Assembly: GCA_037447655.1 (NCBI GenBank)
Contig: JBBHKE010002973.1
Location: 292,322-356,321, forward strand
Length of the DNA: 64,000 nucleotides
Reading direction: 5' to 3'
Origin: Zygnema cylindricum
Lineage: Eukaryota > Streptophyta > Zygnematophyceae > Zygnematales > Zygnemataceae
A program made the position numbers and the translations under genes. Below the pieces are notes generated by a model. That model ran no database searches and had not been told where the DNA came from. It saw only the letters and a program-made list of their open reading frames with translations. Every line of letters starts with the position of its first letter. The first letter of the stretch is position 1. This document shows, piece after piece, positions 30,132 through 43,974 of the stretch.

Positions 30132-31708
30132 CGGCGACGATCCTTGATCGATCGATCGCCGCCGACGATCCTCGATCGGTATATCGTCGCCGACGATCCT
30201 CGATCGATTGATCGCCGCCGACGATCCGCTGTCGATCGATCGCCGCCGATGATCATTGATCGATTGATCGCTGCCGACGATCCTCGATTGATCGATTTCC
30301 GTCGACGATCCTCGATCGATATATCGCCGCTGACGATCCTCGATCGATCGATCCCCGCCGACGATCCGCTGTCGATCAATCGCCGCCGACGATCATCGAG
30401 CGATATACGCCGCCGACGATCCTTGATCGATCAATCGTCGCCGACTATCCTCGATCGATATATCGTCGCCAACGATCCTTGATCGATGGATCGCCGGCGA
30501 CGATCCTCGATCGGTATATCGCCCCCAACGATCCTCGATCGAGACGATCCTAGATCGATCGATCGCCGCCGACGATCCGCTGTCGATCGATCGCCGCCGA
30601 CGATCCTCGATCGATACATCGCCGCCGACGATCCTCGATCGATATATTGCCGCCGACGATCCTCGATCGATCAATTGCCGCCGACGATCCTCGATCTATA
30701 TGTCGCCGCCGACGATCCTTGATCAATCGATTGCCGGCGATGATCCTCAATCGGTATATCGCCGCCGACGATCCTCGATCGATACATCGCCGCCGACGAT
30801 CCTCGATCGATATATTGCCGTCGACGATTCCTCGATCGATATATCGCCGCCGACGATCATCGATCGATACATTGCCGCCGACGATCCTCGATCGATATAT
30901 TGCCGTCGACGATCCTCGATCGATATATCGCCGCCGACGATCATCGATCGATATATCGCCGCTGACGATCCTCGATCGATCGATCGCCGCCGCCAATCCT
31001 CGATCGATATATCGTCGCCGACGATCCTTGGTCGATCGATCTCCGCCGACGATCATCGAACGATATATCGCCGCCGACGATCCTCGATCGATCGATCGTC
31101 GCCGACTATCCTCGATCGATATATCGTCGCCGACGATCCTTGGTCGATCGATCGCCGGCGACGATCCTCGATCGGCATATCTCCGCCGACGATCCTCGAT
31201 CGATCGATCGCCGCCGACGATCCTCGATCGATATATTGTCGTCGACGATCCTCGATCGATATATCGCCGCCGACTATCCTCGGTCGATATATTGCCGCCG
31301 ACGATCCTCGATCGATCGATTGCAGCCGACGATCCTCGATCTATTTATTGCCGTCGACGTTACTCGTTCGATATATTGCAGCCGATGATCCTCGATCGAT
31401 ATATTGTCGTCGACGATCCTCGATCGATATATCGCCGCCGACTATCCTCGGTCGATATATTGCCGCCGACGATCCTCGATCGATCGATTGCAGCCGACGA
31501 TCCTCGATCTATATATTGCCGTCGACGTTACTCGTTCGATATATTGCCGCCGATGATCCTTGATCGATATATGGCCGCCGACGATCCTCGATCGATCGAT
31601 TGCCTCCGACGATCCTCGATCGATCGATTGCCGCCGATGATCCTCGATTGATCGACCGCCGCCGACGATCCCCGATCGATATATCGCCGCCGACGATCCT
31701 CGATCGAT
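30132..31708. repeat. 28-bp CGATCGATCGCCGCCGACGATCC-type satellite
   Basis: About 56 tandem units of roughly 28 bp, each with a conserved GCCGCCGACGATCCTCGATC part and a variable part that reads GATCGATC or GATATAT. Units carry the palindrome TCGATCGA. Because 28 is not a multiple of 3, long open frames arise on both strands (for example 30647-31651) with Arg/Ser/Asp repeats. These are repeat artefacts. G2 sits at the left border, so the element probably inserted into the array. Confidence 0.93.
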
Positions 31709-31795
31709 GCTCGATAAAGATATCACGATAAATGTTTATCGCGATATATTGAAATGACGCTAGGTGAAAAGAAAATTCAAGCCCTCTCCCCGCGA

Positions 31796-31856
31796 GGCGC
31801 GAGGCGCGCGGGGGTGGGGGCGGGGGGTGGGGGGGGGGTGGCGGTGGGGGTCTTTT
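31796..31856 (+). other. G-rich tract, quadruplex-capable
   Basis: A GC-rich block (GGCGCGAGGCGCG) followed by five or more G runs of 5-10 bases split by single T or C. The plus strand could form G-quadruplexes. It lies just beyond the satellite with no gene nearby. Confidence 0.7.
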
Positions 31857-34291
31857 GTACAATTCACCGTACGATTTGCCCTGTTGTTTACCGTATTAGT
31901 TACCATACCAAATCTGTACTGACACCCACCTCTTACCTAATATATAGCGATATATTTAGCCCTTTGACTGTTGGATATTCGATATATTGAATATCGAATT
32001 TATCACGATAACTTTTTTCCTATTCACAACATAGTTTTCTTCAGTGTCAAACCCAAAGGCTTTCAGCTTACAAACCTCGTCTTAGCGTATATTCTTTTTA
32101 TACCTGTTGCTATTTTCACATGGTTCAATTGTTTTGAAAGCACTGTTGACTTGAGCTCAAATCCCAAAAATGTCGGTAGCTAAATGTTTAATTTTTGGGG
32201 AATTGAAAATCATTAGTGAATCAAATCTTTTGTTTAAGCGGATATTTTGATACCGTGGATTCTTTTATTGCTATATGTTATATCCACTTTCGTGCAGTTT
32301 TGGAGCCCTCGCAATGGTGTTGGTTTACACGGTCTAGAAACTGAAATTGGAGTTGTTTGTGGCTACATGTGAACGCCACATGTGGCCAATAGGAGTCTGA
32401 GCACTCCCGTTGACAACATGTCCTTGCCAAGACAACCATACCATGGAAGTAGACAGAGCATTATGAAAACGGCGCATGATAAACCATATAGAGTTCATGG
32501 AAAAAAACAAACGACAAGCCAAACCAAATATACGAACTAAAGTCATGCGACAGTAACAAACACGCAGAAAATGGCAGACTTACAAAGGACACGGAAAAGG
32601 ACAACGAAATCAAAACCAGCAACAAAATTAACCAACTCTAACAATAACTAATCAAAGTGGAACCGAGATAGTAGTGTTCTCCTCATTCAAATGGAGGAGT
32701 CTTGTTCCAAAGATCTGGGAGAAACACCACCAATTGTGACTTTACTAGATGGCGCAGCAAGGTGGATGAGTGACAGTTTTTGTTGAACTTAGACCAACAA
32801 GACATTGGTCAACTTCATTGTTCCATGAACTATCTTTCATCTATTTCAGTTCCGATTAGCCTGATCTAACTTCTCGATGGATAAAAACATACCATGAAAC
32901 TGATAGTGAAGGACATCTTTGTCACAAAAATTATTCTTCAACAACCAGCCAGAACACATTTTGTCTTTTTTTTGTCCCCATGTATTGAGATGGTTTACCT
33001 TCGTGGTTCCCGATAAAGCTTAGTACAAAGTTGGTACTGGCAATTTGACAACCATTCAGGCAAACCCACATACCTGCTGCCTATTATTCATAAATAGCCA
33101 TTATTTAATTTGCTTCATTCTTTTCGGAAAATAAAATATCATCATGATAACAATCTTTGGACTACCAACACATCCAGAATACCCCTCTTAGTGCACCAAA
33201 TCATGGGAGACCAACATAGAGGATTCCCGCTCAGAGACTATCTTTCCCTTTGTACCAACACAACCAGGTCTCAAATCTGAATACTGACATGTAACTTCTT
33301 GAAAAGCTCATGCGATGCATAAGCAAATGAACCATAGTTTACATGTATGAAAACAAAACAAAAGACTATCCTGTACTGGCCATACTACACCCGTATTATA
33401 CCGTTTTTTCCAGTACAATATGCATATAGTACGAATTGGATATAGGATTTCCAATTGTTTTTGCACGTTTGAACTATGAAATGATTGAAAGTCGACAAAG
33501 AATCCATCAACAAAATAGACTCAACAGATTCTGTAACCACCTAACTTCTTTGGTTAATTACTGTTGCTAGTACCGAAACTTAAACATTACAATACTGTGA
33601 ACATACTGCACGATCATTTCTGAAAGCGCACATTTGCATAATAAGTAGAATATCGACTCCCATGAAACAACTTTGATGCCCTCAGTAATCTTTAAATGAG
33701 AGAGGAGCCATGTCGTATAAATTTAACAAAAAAGACGATACAATAATAACATCATTGTATTATAGTTTAAAAATCATTTCCAACATGAGACCTCGTATCC
33801 TGAATAGCACTGACACTCTCCATGGGCCTGATAAAATAATCTAGCCATCCTTATCATAATTACTGAGGGCAAGACTACCAACCTTTTCTTGTGCCTCTCC
33901 GAATTTCCGCTACTGTGTAGAAACGTTCAAACTATCCTTCACGACTTCCCCTCACATGACACAATGAAAAAAACCTATCAAATAGCGGATCAACGAACTG
34001 AAAAACGGAAGGCTGCATGGACCGCCCCAGGTCCAATATACTCTCGGAGCGAGTAAAACATAAACAATACACAGTTACAATGAAAAGGTTTGGCATAAGA
34101 TTCTTTTGAGACCGAAAACAAATTTGGGGAAAGTGCACATGTGCGTTTGGCCGTGACATTTGAAACTTGCCTGCTGAAGAGACTGCAAGTACATTAACGT
34201 TGAAATGTGGACAAGAGGAAAATCAGGGTGGCTCCATTGAAAAAATTAACAAGGCCCGATTGTAAAAAGGAGTCGAGGAAAATTTTACGAG
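31857..34291. other. Gene-less spacer downstream of the HLB1-like gene
   Basis: No supported coding region, RNA gene or recognisable transposon. The first 200 bases hold short palindromes of TATCG/CGATA type. The right part probably includes the 3' untranslated region of the minus-strand gene ending at 34292. Short open frames are random. Confidence 0.55.
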
Positions 34292-37200
34292 TTAACCGGC
34301 CAGAACACCGGCAAGTGCCTCTGCCTTACCACGAACAAAAATAGTGTATACAAGTCGAATGGCGTCAACCCAGCCATCCATAGCATCCCACGTCTCGGCC
34401 ACCTGAGGAGAGCAAAGCAAACCAGACAACGCAGAAAATAGATCAACAAAGAAGCAAAAAAATGAACAACAGGAACATTTGTAAGGGAACGTATGTCAGA
34501 AGAACATGAAGAACATGCCAGGAGTCGTTGGTATGGTCGGAAGACACGTCGACATAACAATTTGTATTGTGACAAAGAGAGTGGAAAAGCAGCAGTCTGG
34601 ACACGTTCTTAGTGTTAGAGCAATATACCATATGAAGGCAATTGTACCTACCATATAAAATGGCCCATCTGTTGTCTCCACCAGCATGCCTCCACCAGCT
34701 GGCAAACTCAAATCTCCACAGGCACTGACTGACAGAACTTGACTCATTTCAAAGTAGAAAGATGTGTCCTTAGCGAGAGATTGTGAGGCACTACTATCAA
34801 CTGACAAATTGCTGACTTTCCGTGAACCCACAATGTTTTTATGCTCCGCTGGCTCTTCATTTGTGATCTTACCCGCACGCCTTGATCCACTTGAACTTAA
34901 AGTATGCCTCACCTCAGGCTTCTCCACCTGCAAAAAGAAAGCGTCAGGAAAAATCGGTCACTAAAGTTTTAAAAGAAATTATTGACGAAATAAAGACAGC
35001 GTGTCAGATACATGTTCATAAAGTGTACTGCAAAAGAAAAACTCCAATTTGCTTCTTTCAGGTCAGGAGTCAGAAAAAAGTCCCATTGGTAACCAAACAA
35101 GGATGATAACAGCAGCAATGACCTATCCCACCATCTTCACAAGGAACACCATTGTCCCCGAACAAGGGCGTCAGCTCCTAAAGAGGTTATCAATAGGCTC
35201 TAGCCTTTACCTGGTAGATAGCCTCATGGTCAAGAACCACCCACACCTTCTGCCAGTCTGTGTGGGGACTCAGGGAATTGCCATTGGGTGCTACTGTAAG
35301 ATAGCCGCCCTTCAAAAAAGGAAGTGGTAGCTGTAAAGGAAGAGGACAAGTGAAACAAACTCAATTTCAAAAGAAACAATTAGCGTCCAATCTTTTCTAA
35401 AAAGAGTCAATATCGAAACACAGCTTCAGCTCTGATGAACTTAACAGGGAGGTAACAAAAGATTTCTGAAAACATCAGGCGTCAATATCTGAACCAGCAA
35501 CGAAATTTCACAGAACTCAATGACAGCAACCCTCACCATTGTCCGTACGAGACGCAAAGCGTTCCGATAAACCTGCCAAAGGTTGACGCAGAAAAAGGGT
35601 CATTTGTCACCCAGAGACTTCATACAAGACAAGACTTAATTCACCCATTGCTATCCCTTGCTACCACCATGCCGAGATCCCAATGTTCTTCACAATTCAC
35701 ATCTCAAATGCCGTCTTTTATTCTCTTTATGGTGAAGGAGAAAAGCTATTAAGGGGAACAGAAACTTACCGGATAGTCCGCCTTCAGCGAATGGGCAGCT
35801 GCAATGTATACAGCTGATTGACTATAGAGTGCATCTGAGGGGTGTTCCTCACCCTCTACCTTTCGCACACTTTTCAATGTATCCTCCGCCAATCCATACT
35901 GAAATGGACCACAACAACTCCAACCATGCCCACCCACAAATGGCCCCACTATTCAGAAAGCTTCAACATAGACCGGCTTATGCATCACTAAGTGGCAAAA
36001 AAATGAGGAACACATGAAGATGCCGGCAATTTGCCACATGCTACTCACCCAGAAAGACAGGCTAGAGACGTATGCCTCATGCTCAGAATCAATGAGACTA
36101 CAAAAATTAAATGGACGCAAACCAGAGAAACAATTGCCTGCAGAGAAAATTGGTATCAACTTGCTTTCGAAGTCTTTGCCATTAAAAACAAGTAACCTAG
36201 TCAGGGAAACAGGAACTCTTACTATCAAAACAGAAAAGGTGACAGAGGGTGACCATTTATGAAGGTGGCTGCTGACAAAAAAAATTGCTAGCTGTCTTCA
36301 ATACCCCAAATTTAGTCTCAAGTTATTCCCGGCTCGTAGATTAGATTCACATTACTTTTACACCATTTGTAAAGCAGTATCGGTTAAACACACTGTGCAC
36401 ATTACACAGTGAACTGACACAGAGTACACATGCTTATGTCTGAATGGGTATATCCCTTACAATCCAGAGAACTAAAAAAGTCATGGTTTGATTTTTACCC
36501 AAACAAGTTAACCTCCAGTGATTATTCCACAACAACAACGGACCACGCACAAATCAAAAGGGAATGGCTATTTTCCTGCCTGTATTCTGTTTCTTGCGTG
36601 CAAAAATGATTAAGAGACAGCAACACATAGAGCATTGAGAAGAGCTCACCAAAACAGTACCCAGATTGTACACTGCACGATGGAAATCAAAACGCAGCCG
36701 AATGGCTGATCGGAACTGTCGAATACCCAGACACCAAAAAGACACCGTCAGGCAGGACAAACACCACAAAACCAGATTAGAAAAGACTTTTTATTAGTAG
36801 CAAGACAGCCAAGAACAGCTTGCCTACGTGCTCGTCAAAATGAAAACAAGGAAATAATCAATCTCCTACTAGCCTCTGAATGACCACAAATCCCCATACA
36901 ATTCAAGTTTCACCCTTTGAACCTTTGATCACGCAAATGGATGCCACAAAATTTGAAGTACTCCATTTATCAAACACGAATAGGAAGGGAGAAAACCCTC
37001 AGCTCATTAGGCAATCTGGGAACGAAACAAGTGCCTGAAATTCTGACAAAGGATGCATAAGAAGTGCACACCTCAACTATCAATGTATTTCAACCTCCAT
37101 CATGGAACAGATTCTCACCTTACTGATTGCCTTCTGTACAATGGCCCGTTTTTCTTTAGTGGGGACAATTCCGCCAAGTTCCTGTTATCACCCCACCATA

Positions 37201-40200
37201 ATGCCTTTTGTAAAATTATATCAGATATATGCTTAGCACACACAAGACCCTCCATGGCAGAAAGCTCGAATGTGTCACCAGACATAGTACAGCTTCCACT
37301 ATTTTATAGACATAGAAAGAAACAGCAAAAGACACACCAGGCATAACTGCCATATCCATTAAAGAGAATACACCATGAAAATTATTCTTTGAAGTTATCC
37401 GCATATTGTAGTAAGCTCCCTCATGAAGGGAGCAAGGCCCACCTGAAGCGCAAGTCCCCAATTGTTAAGAGCCTGCAAGCCAACCACAAAAAAAATCAGT
37501 TCAAAGAGGCCCTCAAAACCACGACAAACTTCTTTTCAAGTTCTCGCTTTTGGGTGCATGATTTGCGTTCATTTCGTATCTGAAGTCGTTCATGATAGAG
37601 AGGAAACTGTAATCAATACGAAACTTTTGTGGTAGAACAATGGATTGCCAATACACACATCTTTTTGACCATTTTTTTACCAAACATGTCACCAATTGAA
37701 CAAGAAACGCTCACGTCTGACCACAAAATAACTGAGTCATTGTGATTCAAGTTCATTTGATTCGATGAATTGCCAAAATGATTTAAACTACGTTTGCACA
37801 CTGTTTAATGTTTAATGGTTTCTTGGGGGATGTTCAGCTCATCACTGATTACAATGCCAAACAGCAAAATAGAAATGCCTCAGCTGCTCCTTGCAAAGGG
37901 CCAGAAATTTTCCTCACGGTCATCCTTAGCAATGTATCCCTCCATAACTCTACCGATCTTCTAACACGAGCCGCATGGTCTAAAAATTTGCACAATACAC
38001 GAAAGTCTAGGCTTTTATCGATATAAGCCACAAGCAAGAAATTTGTTCTTGAGAGGAGGGGCAGTGCATACTTGTGGGCTATCCCAGTTCAGCTGTACCG
38101 CTTTGTCGTACTTTTCACAAGCCTGGCCAGACCAGCAGCCTCATCAAGTCCGGGTTAAGCTTGTTAAGCTATGAATGGCAAACAGTGACAGCAATAGACC
38201 ACAGATTATATTACACAACATCTTACGCAAGAGTCCTACAAAATCAGGTATAGCAGATGCCAACAGATTTTGTGAAATGGAAGAACGATCTCCTCTAGGA
38301 ATAAACCATCATTATTGCAGACAGGTTTGCACCAGACAAACCATCATTGATGAGCTAAAAATTAAACCATCGTCTAACTGTTTGCTTTTACAGTAGCAAG
38401 ATCACACTGAAAAAAATACACACCTCCTTCCACAATTCCTCTGCTTGCAGAGTCCTCCCCCTAATCTTGGCACGGTCTGAAATGGCAATGGCCCAATTGT
38501 AAAATGCCTGCAATCAACATCAGCCGGATCAGACTTGATCAGTTCAAATAGAAAGCTAGAAGCTTCCCCGAAAAATGGACATCTTAAAAGTCGCTAAGAC
38601 GGGGAGGATAAATGAAGATTGTGACAGTAGAAGGAGATTTCGGTCAATAATCTGGGCCTGACATCACAGATAAAGTATCATCACTGTTGCATGAACGTGT
38701 CAAAACAATAAATGTAACAAATTCTAGAATTAACACTCCTTTGGATCCTTAGCAACAACAAGCAGCCAGCCTACCTCATGCAATGTTGGGCACAAGGCGG
38801 TTGCGGCTGCATACTTCCTGCAGGCGTCTTCCAACAAAATGTCCTTAGCTTGAATGGCTGTGTCTGGGGAGCAGTTGTCAGCACTTTCCTGCACAGTGAC
38901 ACCGTTTCCAATGGTGTCTTCTTAGTGAATTATCATCAAGTCTACTATAAAATTTAACCGCAGAAACAAACTTTAAGTCTACAAAATGTAAAAAACTGCA
39001 GCAGGCCAGAAACGAAGTTCCGAAGGAATCCCAACATGATACAATTCTTGAAAGAACATTTGTTTCATGTTCTCTTGACATGATGTGTTGTTGATAGTTC
39101 TAAGAAAGAATTACATATTTAAGAATGATTTTTGAATGCAATTCGACTTGCCTATCACAAGAACCCAAATGGTTCCATCAGTACACAATACAGCCTCAGG
39201 AATCAACTCCTTAACAAGAGCATGTAAGTTATTGCTCTAAGCCTTGAGAGCTAATGAAGACCAACAGTATAAAAGCACACTTCTATCTGAAATGTTAACC
39301 ACTTCTATCAATATTTGCTAATGCTGCATTCTCGACAGCTTTAGAGACTAAACGTAGCTTTTCGCAAGTTCATTCCGACAGCATTGTCAGAGCCAGCTTA
39401 TCCATGTCTGAAAAAGTTATCGCAGTAAGTCGCAACAAATGTCCTTTTCAGCTTCCAGCGCACAAAACTACAACACACAGCTTGCAACCAAACCTCTTTG
39501 TGACATGGAATACATGAAATTCAGATTGTTAACAGTTGCTGCTCATTTACCTTTCAAAGTAACAAATTGTAGGCATGAAAATTCTCACTTATCAGAAATT
39601 CCGTGCTAATTAATTAGCCATGACATGCAGCAAACCATAAAACGGAAAAAAAGACTGCCACAGAGGCTAAAAAAGCTGATGGAAAATCACCTGCAGAACT
39701 AAAGCCCAGTTATAGAGAGCGTCATAATCCTCTGGGTTGCGTTCAACTGCATTTTGATACCTGCCCTTTCCAGACAAGCACAACAAAGTGTGGATGACTG
39801 TGCTGCAAATACTGCCTCGTCTAGTAACCTAGTTGAAGCCAAAATACGCTGACTAGAGAGACATGGGTGAACCAACGACAGAAGCTACACTGCCAAAGAC
39901 ATACACATTTAATAGCGTCCAATAAGCTTATCCTGGGAAACTATGATCACTTCGCAAAAGGAGCAACAATTTTCTAATTCACACACAATGCTGCGATCTA
40001 AGTCCAATTTCTCATGAAGAAAATGAACTTTGTTAAACAAAGATAAACTAGGGCGGCTGTCTTTCCATGTGGATCTGTGACATGTGTCTCTGCGCTATGC
40101 GATCCAGATGTTAACCTTCTCCCATGCAGGTTGTCCGTTACTTAGCAACATTAGCAATGACTTTTTCCAGCACAGGATCTTCTGTACATCCGGAAGGTCT

Positions 40201-41147
40201 ACATTTGATGCAAATCCATATAGAAAAGACGGAACAGTCACTGTATAAAAAAACAACCAATGTATAAAGAAGGCAACCTTTTGGCAGCAAATGCTAAAAT
40301 TCTTTGTCGAGACCGACCCTCCTCTTCTCCAGTCGCTATACTATAGAGGACATCTCCCACAATACTGCCTCCAATCATTGGTTGGGACGAAGCGCCTTCC
40401 TTTCCCCTAGCCATGGACAGACAATGTAAAGGAAACATCAGCCTTGAGGTCTCCCCAACTTTCCACCAAGAAAAGAGGAACACTCTCCCTTCGTACCCCA
40501 ATTTTTGAAGTTAAGCCAACCTTAAGAGCAATAACATTAATGTCCATAGAACTGACAAATGAAAATGCAACAAAAGGTCATTGTTGTTTTTATTCAGAAA
40601 AAGATCCGTAGCTGATAACCAGACAATGTGCCTTAAGAAAAGATGCCTAACAGGAAAATATTCTACAAGATCAAAAAATCTTCCACTGTGTGCTTTAAAA
40701 ATTGCTTACTTATCTCATCTTTCACTTTCTGGAACTTCATGAATTATTGAATATGAGTACAAACATTAAGACGTGCACATACCAAGTAGCATGGATCAAG
40801 TACAAAAGAACGTATCAAGTGGTAAGGATAGTACAGAGAAGTGGTAACTGCGCATACCCCTCATTCTCACCAACCTCTTCACCACGATCATGTTCATCTC
40901 CATCTGAAGCTTCAGTGTCTCTCTCTACTTCCCCTTCACCATCATCTCCTTCTTCAATGTCTTCCAAAGCATCCAAGCGTTCAGGAGAATCAAACTTCTT
41001 ATTTAACGATTTTGTGACGACATGTCCGGTATGCTCTCTTTCAAAAGCGGTCTCCCCGCCGAGATCGATCGCATCCATGGCTTCTTCTGCGTCATCCAGA
41101 AGGTTTTGGTCAACGCCATTACTACCAGATTTGGTAACCTCTGTCAT
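34292..41147 (-). CDS. HLB1-like tetratricopeptide-repeat protein, 14 coding exons
   Basis: Spliced model (minus): 41147-40858, 40406-40278, 39760-39691, 38888-38775, 38507-38424, 38122-38072, 37472-37443, 37181-37119, 36715-36650, 35898-35770, 35572-35537, 35330-35211, 34927-34652, 34402-34292. All junctions are GT-AG and in phase, giving about 522 residues; an ATG 24 nt upstream (41171) is also possible. The N-terminus is acidic ([12 protein letters not shown]). TPR-like helices follow: [60 protein letters not shown] and [20 protein letters not shown]. The C-terminal part ([11 protein letters not shown] ... [16 protein letters not shown]) resembles a PH-like fold. From memory it matches the plant-specific HLB1 family, linked to trans-Golgi and actin function. 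Family is confident, name is tentative. Confidence 0.85.
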
Positions 41148-41171
41148 GGCGCTCGTGCAGCGTCCTCGCAA

Positions 41172-41444
41172 GGACAGTTCGCGCGCAGAGAGTTGACTGC
41201 CAAATCAGCACCAAACTCGGATGCGCCAATGCGTGACAGACGTGACGCAAGGTGTGGCGATCGCCCTCATCAATGACATGGGAGTATGGGACCGTGGGAG
41301 GATGAGGGCATCATAACTTCATAAGGGCAACTGTCCACTGTAACGGAGAGCCCTTCGTTAGCCCAAAAAGTTGACGGACACACTTCCAAACAAAATAATG
41401 TACGTTTCCGACGTAGTTGCTTTGCCCCTATTTAGGCCGCCTTA
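41172..41444. promoter_or_regulatory. Upstream region of the HLB1-like gene
   Basis: The short interval between the start codon and the first transposon-like repeat (TTA at 41442). It should hold the 5' untranslated region and core promoter of the minus-strand gene. No clear TATA box was identified. Confidence 0.35.
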
Positions 41445-41659
41445 GGGTACTTTCGCATGTGCTAAAGTTACAGTTGTTTTCTGTCGTTGTCCTCCAGAAC
41501 TTAGAAAAAAACGAGAGAATCCGCAGCCGTACCAAAAAATAGAAATTACCACCGTACAAGTTGCGTTACCTTGAAACTTTAGAAGTACAGTAGTTTGTCG
41601 TTTATCGTGATGCAATTTGTCGTCTAGCGCATTTCGACCCACTTCGCGTCCTTTCAGCA

Positions 41660-41803
41660 CATGTTTAAACTTTACATCAAATCACCTCGCGAGGTGATTT
41701 GAAATAAAGTCCAATTAGGTGAGCGAATAGGCATGTTCAAACTTTACATCAAATCACCTCGCGAGGTGATTTGAAATAAAGTCCAATTAGGTGAGCGAAT
41801 AGG
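41660..41803. repeat. 72-bp tandem duplication with 22-bp palindromes
   Basis: Two near-identical 72-bp units. Each contains a perfect palindrome whose core is TCACCTCGCGAGGTGA (41679-41700 and 41751-41772). Related hairpins occur in E1 near 42430 (AAAACACAT-GCGCG-ATGTGTTTT) and in E2 near 43715. Confidence 0.85.
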
Positions 41804-42217
41804 TAATACTGTTTTCCGTGCGCTGATTTCCGTACAGGGGCCGTCTCTCTCAAACACACGTGTCTTCACACATACGGCGTAGAAAAAACATTGGGCTCCT
41901 GTCGGCAAGTGGTAAAAGGAAAAACGAAAGCGCATTTCTGTGCGACAAAGCGAAAGGTGTTTTAGGGTTTCGACACGTCGACAATGTGGCGTACGGACAT
42001 TTCGAAGTCACAAAAAATGTACAGCGTGCGGAGAAACGCCTCAATTTGAAGGCGAGTGGAAGTTTCGCCTCATTTTGTGTACCACATCATTCGTCACATT
42101 GTTTCGTAGACGTCTACGTAAGTCACTTTTTTAAGTAACAAGTTATTTGCGTTTACATCCGAATGCTCTGAAAGTTGTACGAAGAATCTTCGCTAAAAAA
42201 CAAAGTTACAAGACTAA

Positions 42218-42995
42218 GGGTGTGTCCCCATGTGCATAAGTAAGGGTTTTTTTCTGTTGTTTTCCAGTAAAACTTAGCGTCGTACTGCCTAAGTTCCAAC
42301 CGTACGAAGGAATCGCAAATTTGTAGAGTACAATTTGCGTCACCCTCGAACTTAGGATGTACGAAAAATTGTCGTCTTGTGTTTTTCGACCCACTTCGAC
42401 GACAAAAAACGTTATCTTCAACCTTATCTTTAAAACACATGCGCGATGTGTTTTAAAACTAGGGATTTTATGTAAACAAATAGGAACACATATTCGCACA
42501 TGTCGTAATTTTTGAAGTATTTCACACGATTTTCAAAGACAAAGGAAAGTACGGAAGTCGCTATGTTTTGTCCGTTTGCATCAAATACGACAAAAAAAAT
42601 TACACAATTTGTTTGGTTTTGTCCGTTTTCGTCCAGTACGGATTTTTTTTTGCAGGGGTCTCGAAATTCCGATGCCATTTCACGTCGAGCGGACAAGAGA
42701 CGCAAAGGCAAAGCGCAACTTCTTCAACCGTGAAACGGTACAGGGTGGAAGGCGGTACGTCTACAATGTCACGGTAAGACATGCGACGTCACACAAGCAT
42801 TTCCAAAAAATAACGTCCAACAACACAGATTGTAGACGTTGACAACCGTCACAGGTATTGTCGACGTATACAATCGTCACAAACGTAACTTACGATACGT
42901 TTTTACACATAGGGACACTTGAAAAGCGGGTCCGCCGGATCCGCGCTAAGATACAAAGTAAGTTCGCTAAGTTACAAGTATATGGGGACATACCC
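42218..42995. mobile_element. E1: TAA-flanked MITE nested in E0
   Basis: 778 bp with inverted ends GGGTGTGTCCCCATG / CATATGGGGACATACCC-type, flanked by TAA (42215-42217 and 42996-42998). Its interior resembles E0 (the TTTCGACCCACTTCG and CAATTTGCGTCACC-like blocks), so the two are related family members. No transposase coding sequence. Confidence 0.65.
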
Positions 42996-43027
42996 TAAGT
43001 TTCGGTTACATGTGAAACGTACCCTTA

Positions 43028-43974
43028 GGGTATGTCCCCATGTAATCGGTACTTTGTTAAAGTATTTTGGACAGTAGTAAAGATTCTCCGTACTACTTTG
43101 AAGAGCATCCCTATGTACAAAAATGAAATCGGAACTTTGAAATGTGACGGTTGTAGACGTAGGTACAACTTGTGACAATTGCAGCCGACTATGAAACTTC
43201 CGACGATTGGTGTCGCGAACAAAAACAACGACAGCTGTAGACGTATAGTTTTTTGTGAAATTGTAGATGTTTAGGGTTTTGTGACATTGTGACGTCATGT
43301 TTACTTGTGACAACGTCGACGTCACTGATTCAATAACTTTCCGCCATGGTTTCCCCGTTTCGTTTTTTCTACTTTTCTCACTCGACTTGCCATTAAAAAA
43401 ATAACCTACAAAATTTCAAAAATATTATTTTTAAAATATCTTTTATTTTATACCGATATTGTCGTCTATCATTCTAAAAAGTGTGAGATAAAAGCGACGG
43501 TGTGAGAGGGAGAGGGGAGAGGCGAGGACGGCGCAAAATTTTGCAAAGGACCCCATGAATGAAAGTGGAGGTCCGAGACCCCTGCAAATTTTTTTCCGTA
43601 CATGGGCGTGACGGGCACGGAAAAAATAGCGAGGACTCTCCCTCGTCCTAAAATTTTCCCACTCTTGTGGCGCGTGCGTGGGTAATTTTCATTCGTTGTT
43701 TTTGCGGTACTTGCACTAAAATCACCCCCTCGAGGTGATTGTAGATGAAGTTTTTTCTTGGGTTGGATTCTCTTGCCCGGGGTCGAAAAGGGGAAAACGC
43801 CAAAACGTGTTCGCATGACGACAAACACGCCGTACATCCAAAGTATGAATTGACGTTCACTCTACTTTGGTAAAAATGATTTTCTCGTACGGCTAAAGTT
43901 TTTGTCAAAGTTCCCTGAATTTTAGGGCAAAAAGATTGAGAAAAGTAGATACTTTAATACATGGGGACGTACCC
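43028..43974. mobile_element. E2: TTA-flanked MITE abutting E0
   Basis: 947 bp with ends GGGTATGTCCCCATG and CATGGGGACGTACCC, flanked by TTA (43025-43027 and 43975-43977). Its left duplication is shared with the right end of E0, so the elements lie head to tail with no spacer. No transposase coding sequence. Confidence 0.65.

Larger units (their letters stand above)
41445..43024. mobile_element. E0: TTA-flanked TIR element containing nested E1
   Basis: It begins GGGTACTTTCGCATGTGC and ends with a related inverted sequence, GTTACATGTGAAACGTACCC. TTA flanks it at 41442-41444 and 43025-43027. Without the E1 insertion it is about 800 bp and non-coding. A 72-bp tandem duplication (41660-41803) inside it carries a 22-bp palindrome twice. 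The 3-bp TTA target suggests the PIF/Harbinger group, as a MITE. Confidence 0.55.

Noticed and set aside
30647-31651. A 334-codon open frame and several others in the 30-31.7 kb region
   Set aside because: They are translations of the 28-bp satellite in different registers, on both strands, with no codon-usage or domain signal.
30132-31708. CRISPR-like array
   Set aside because: Units are contiguous with no unique spacers of constant length, and the context is eukaryotic.
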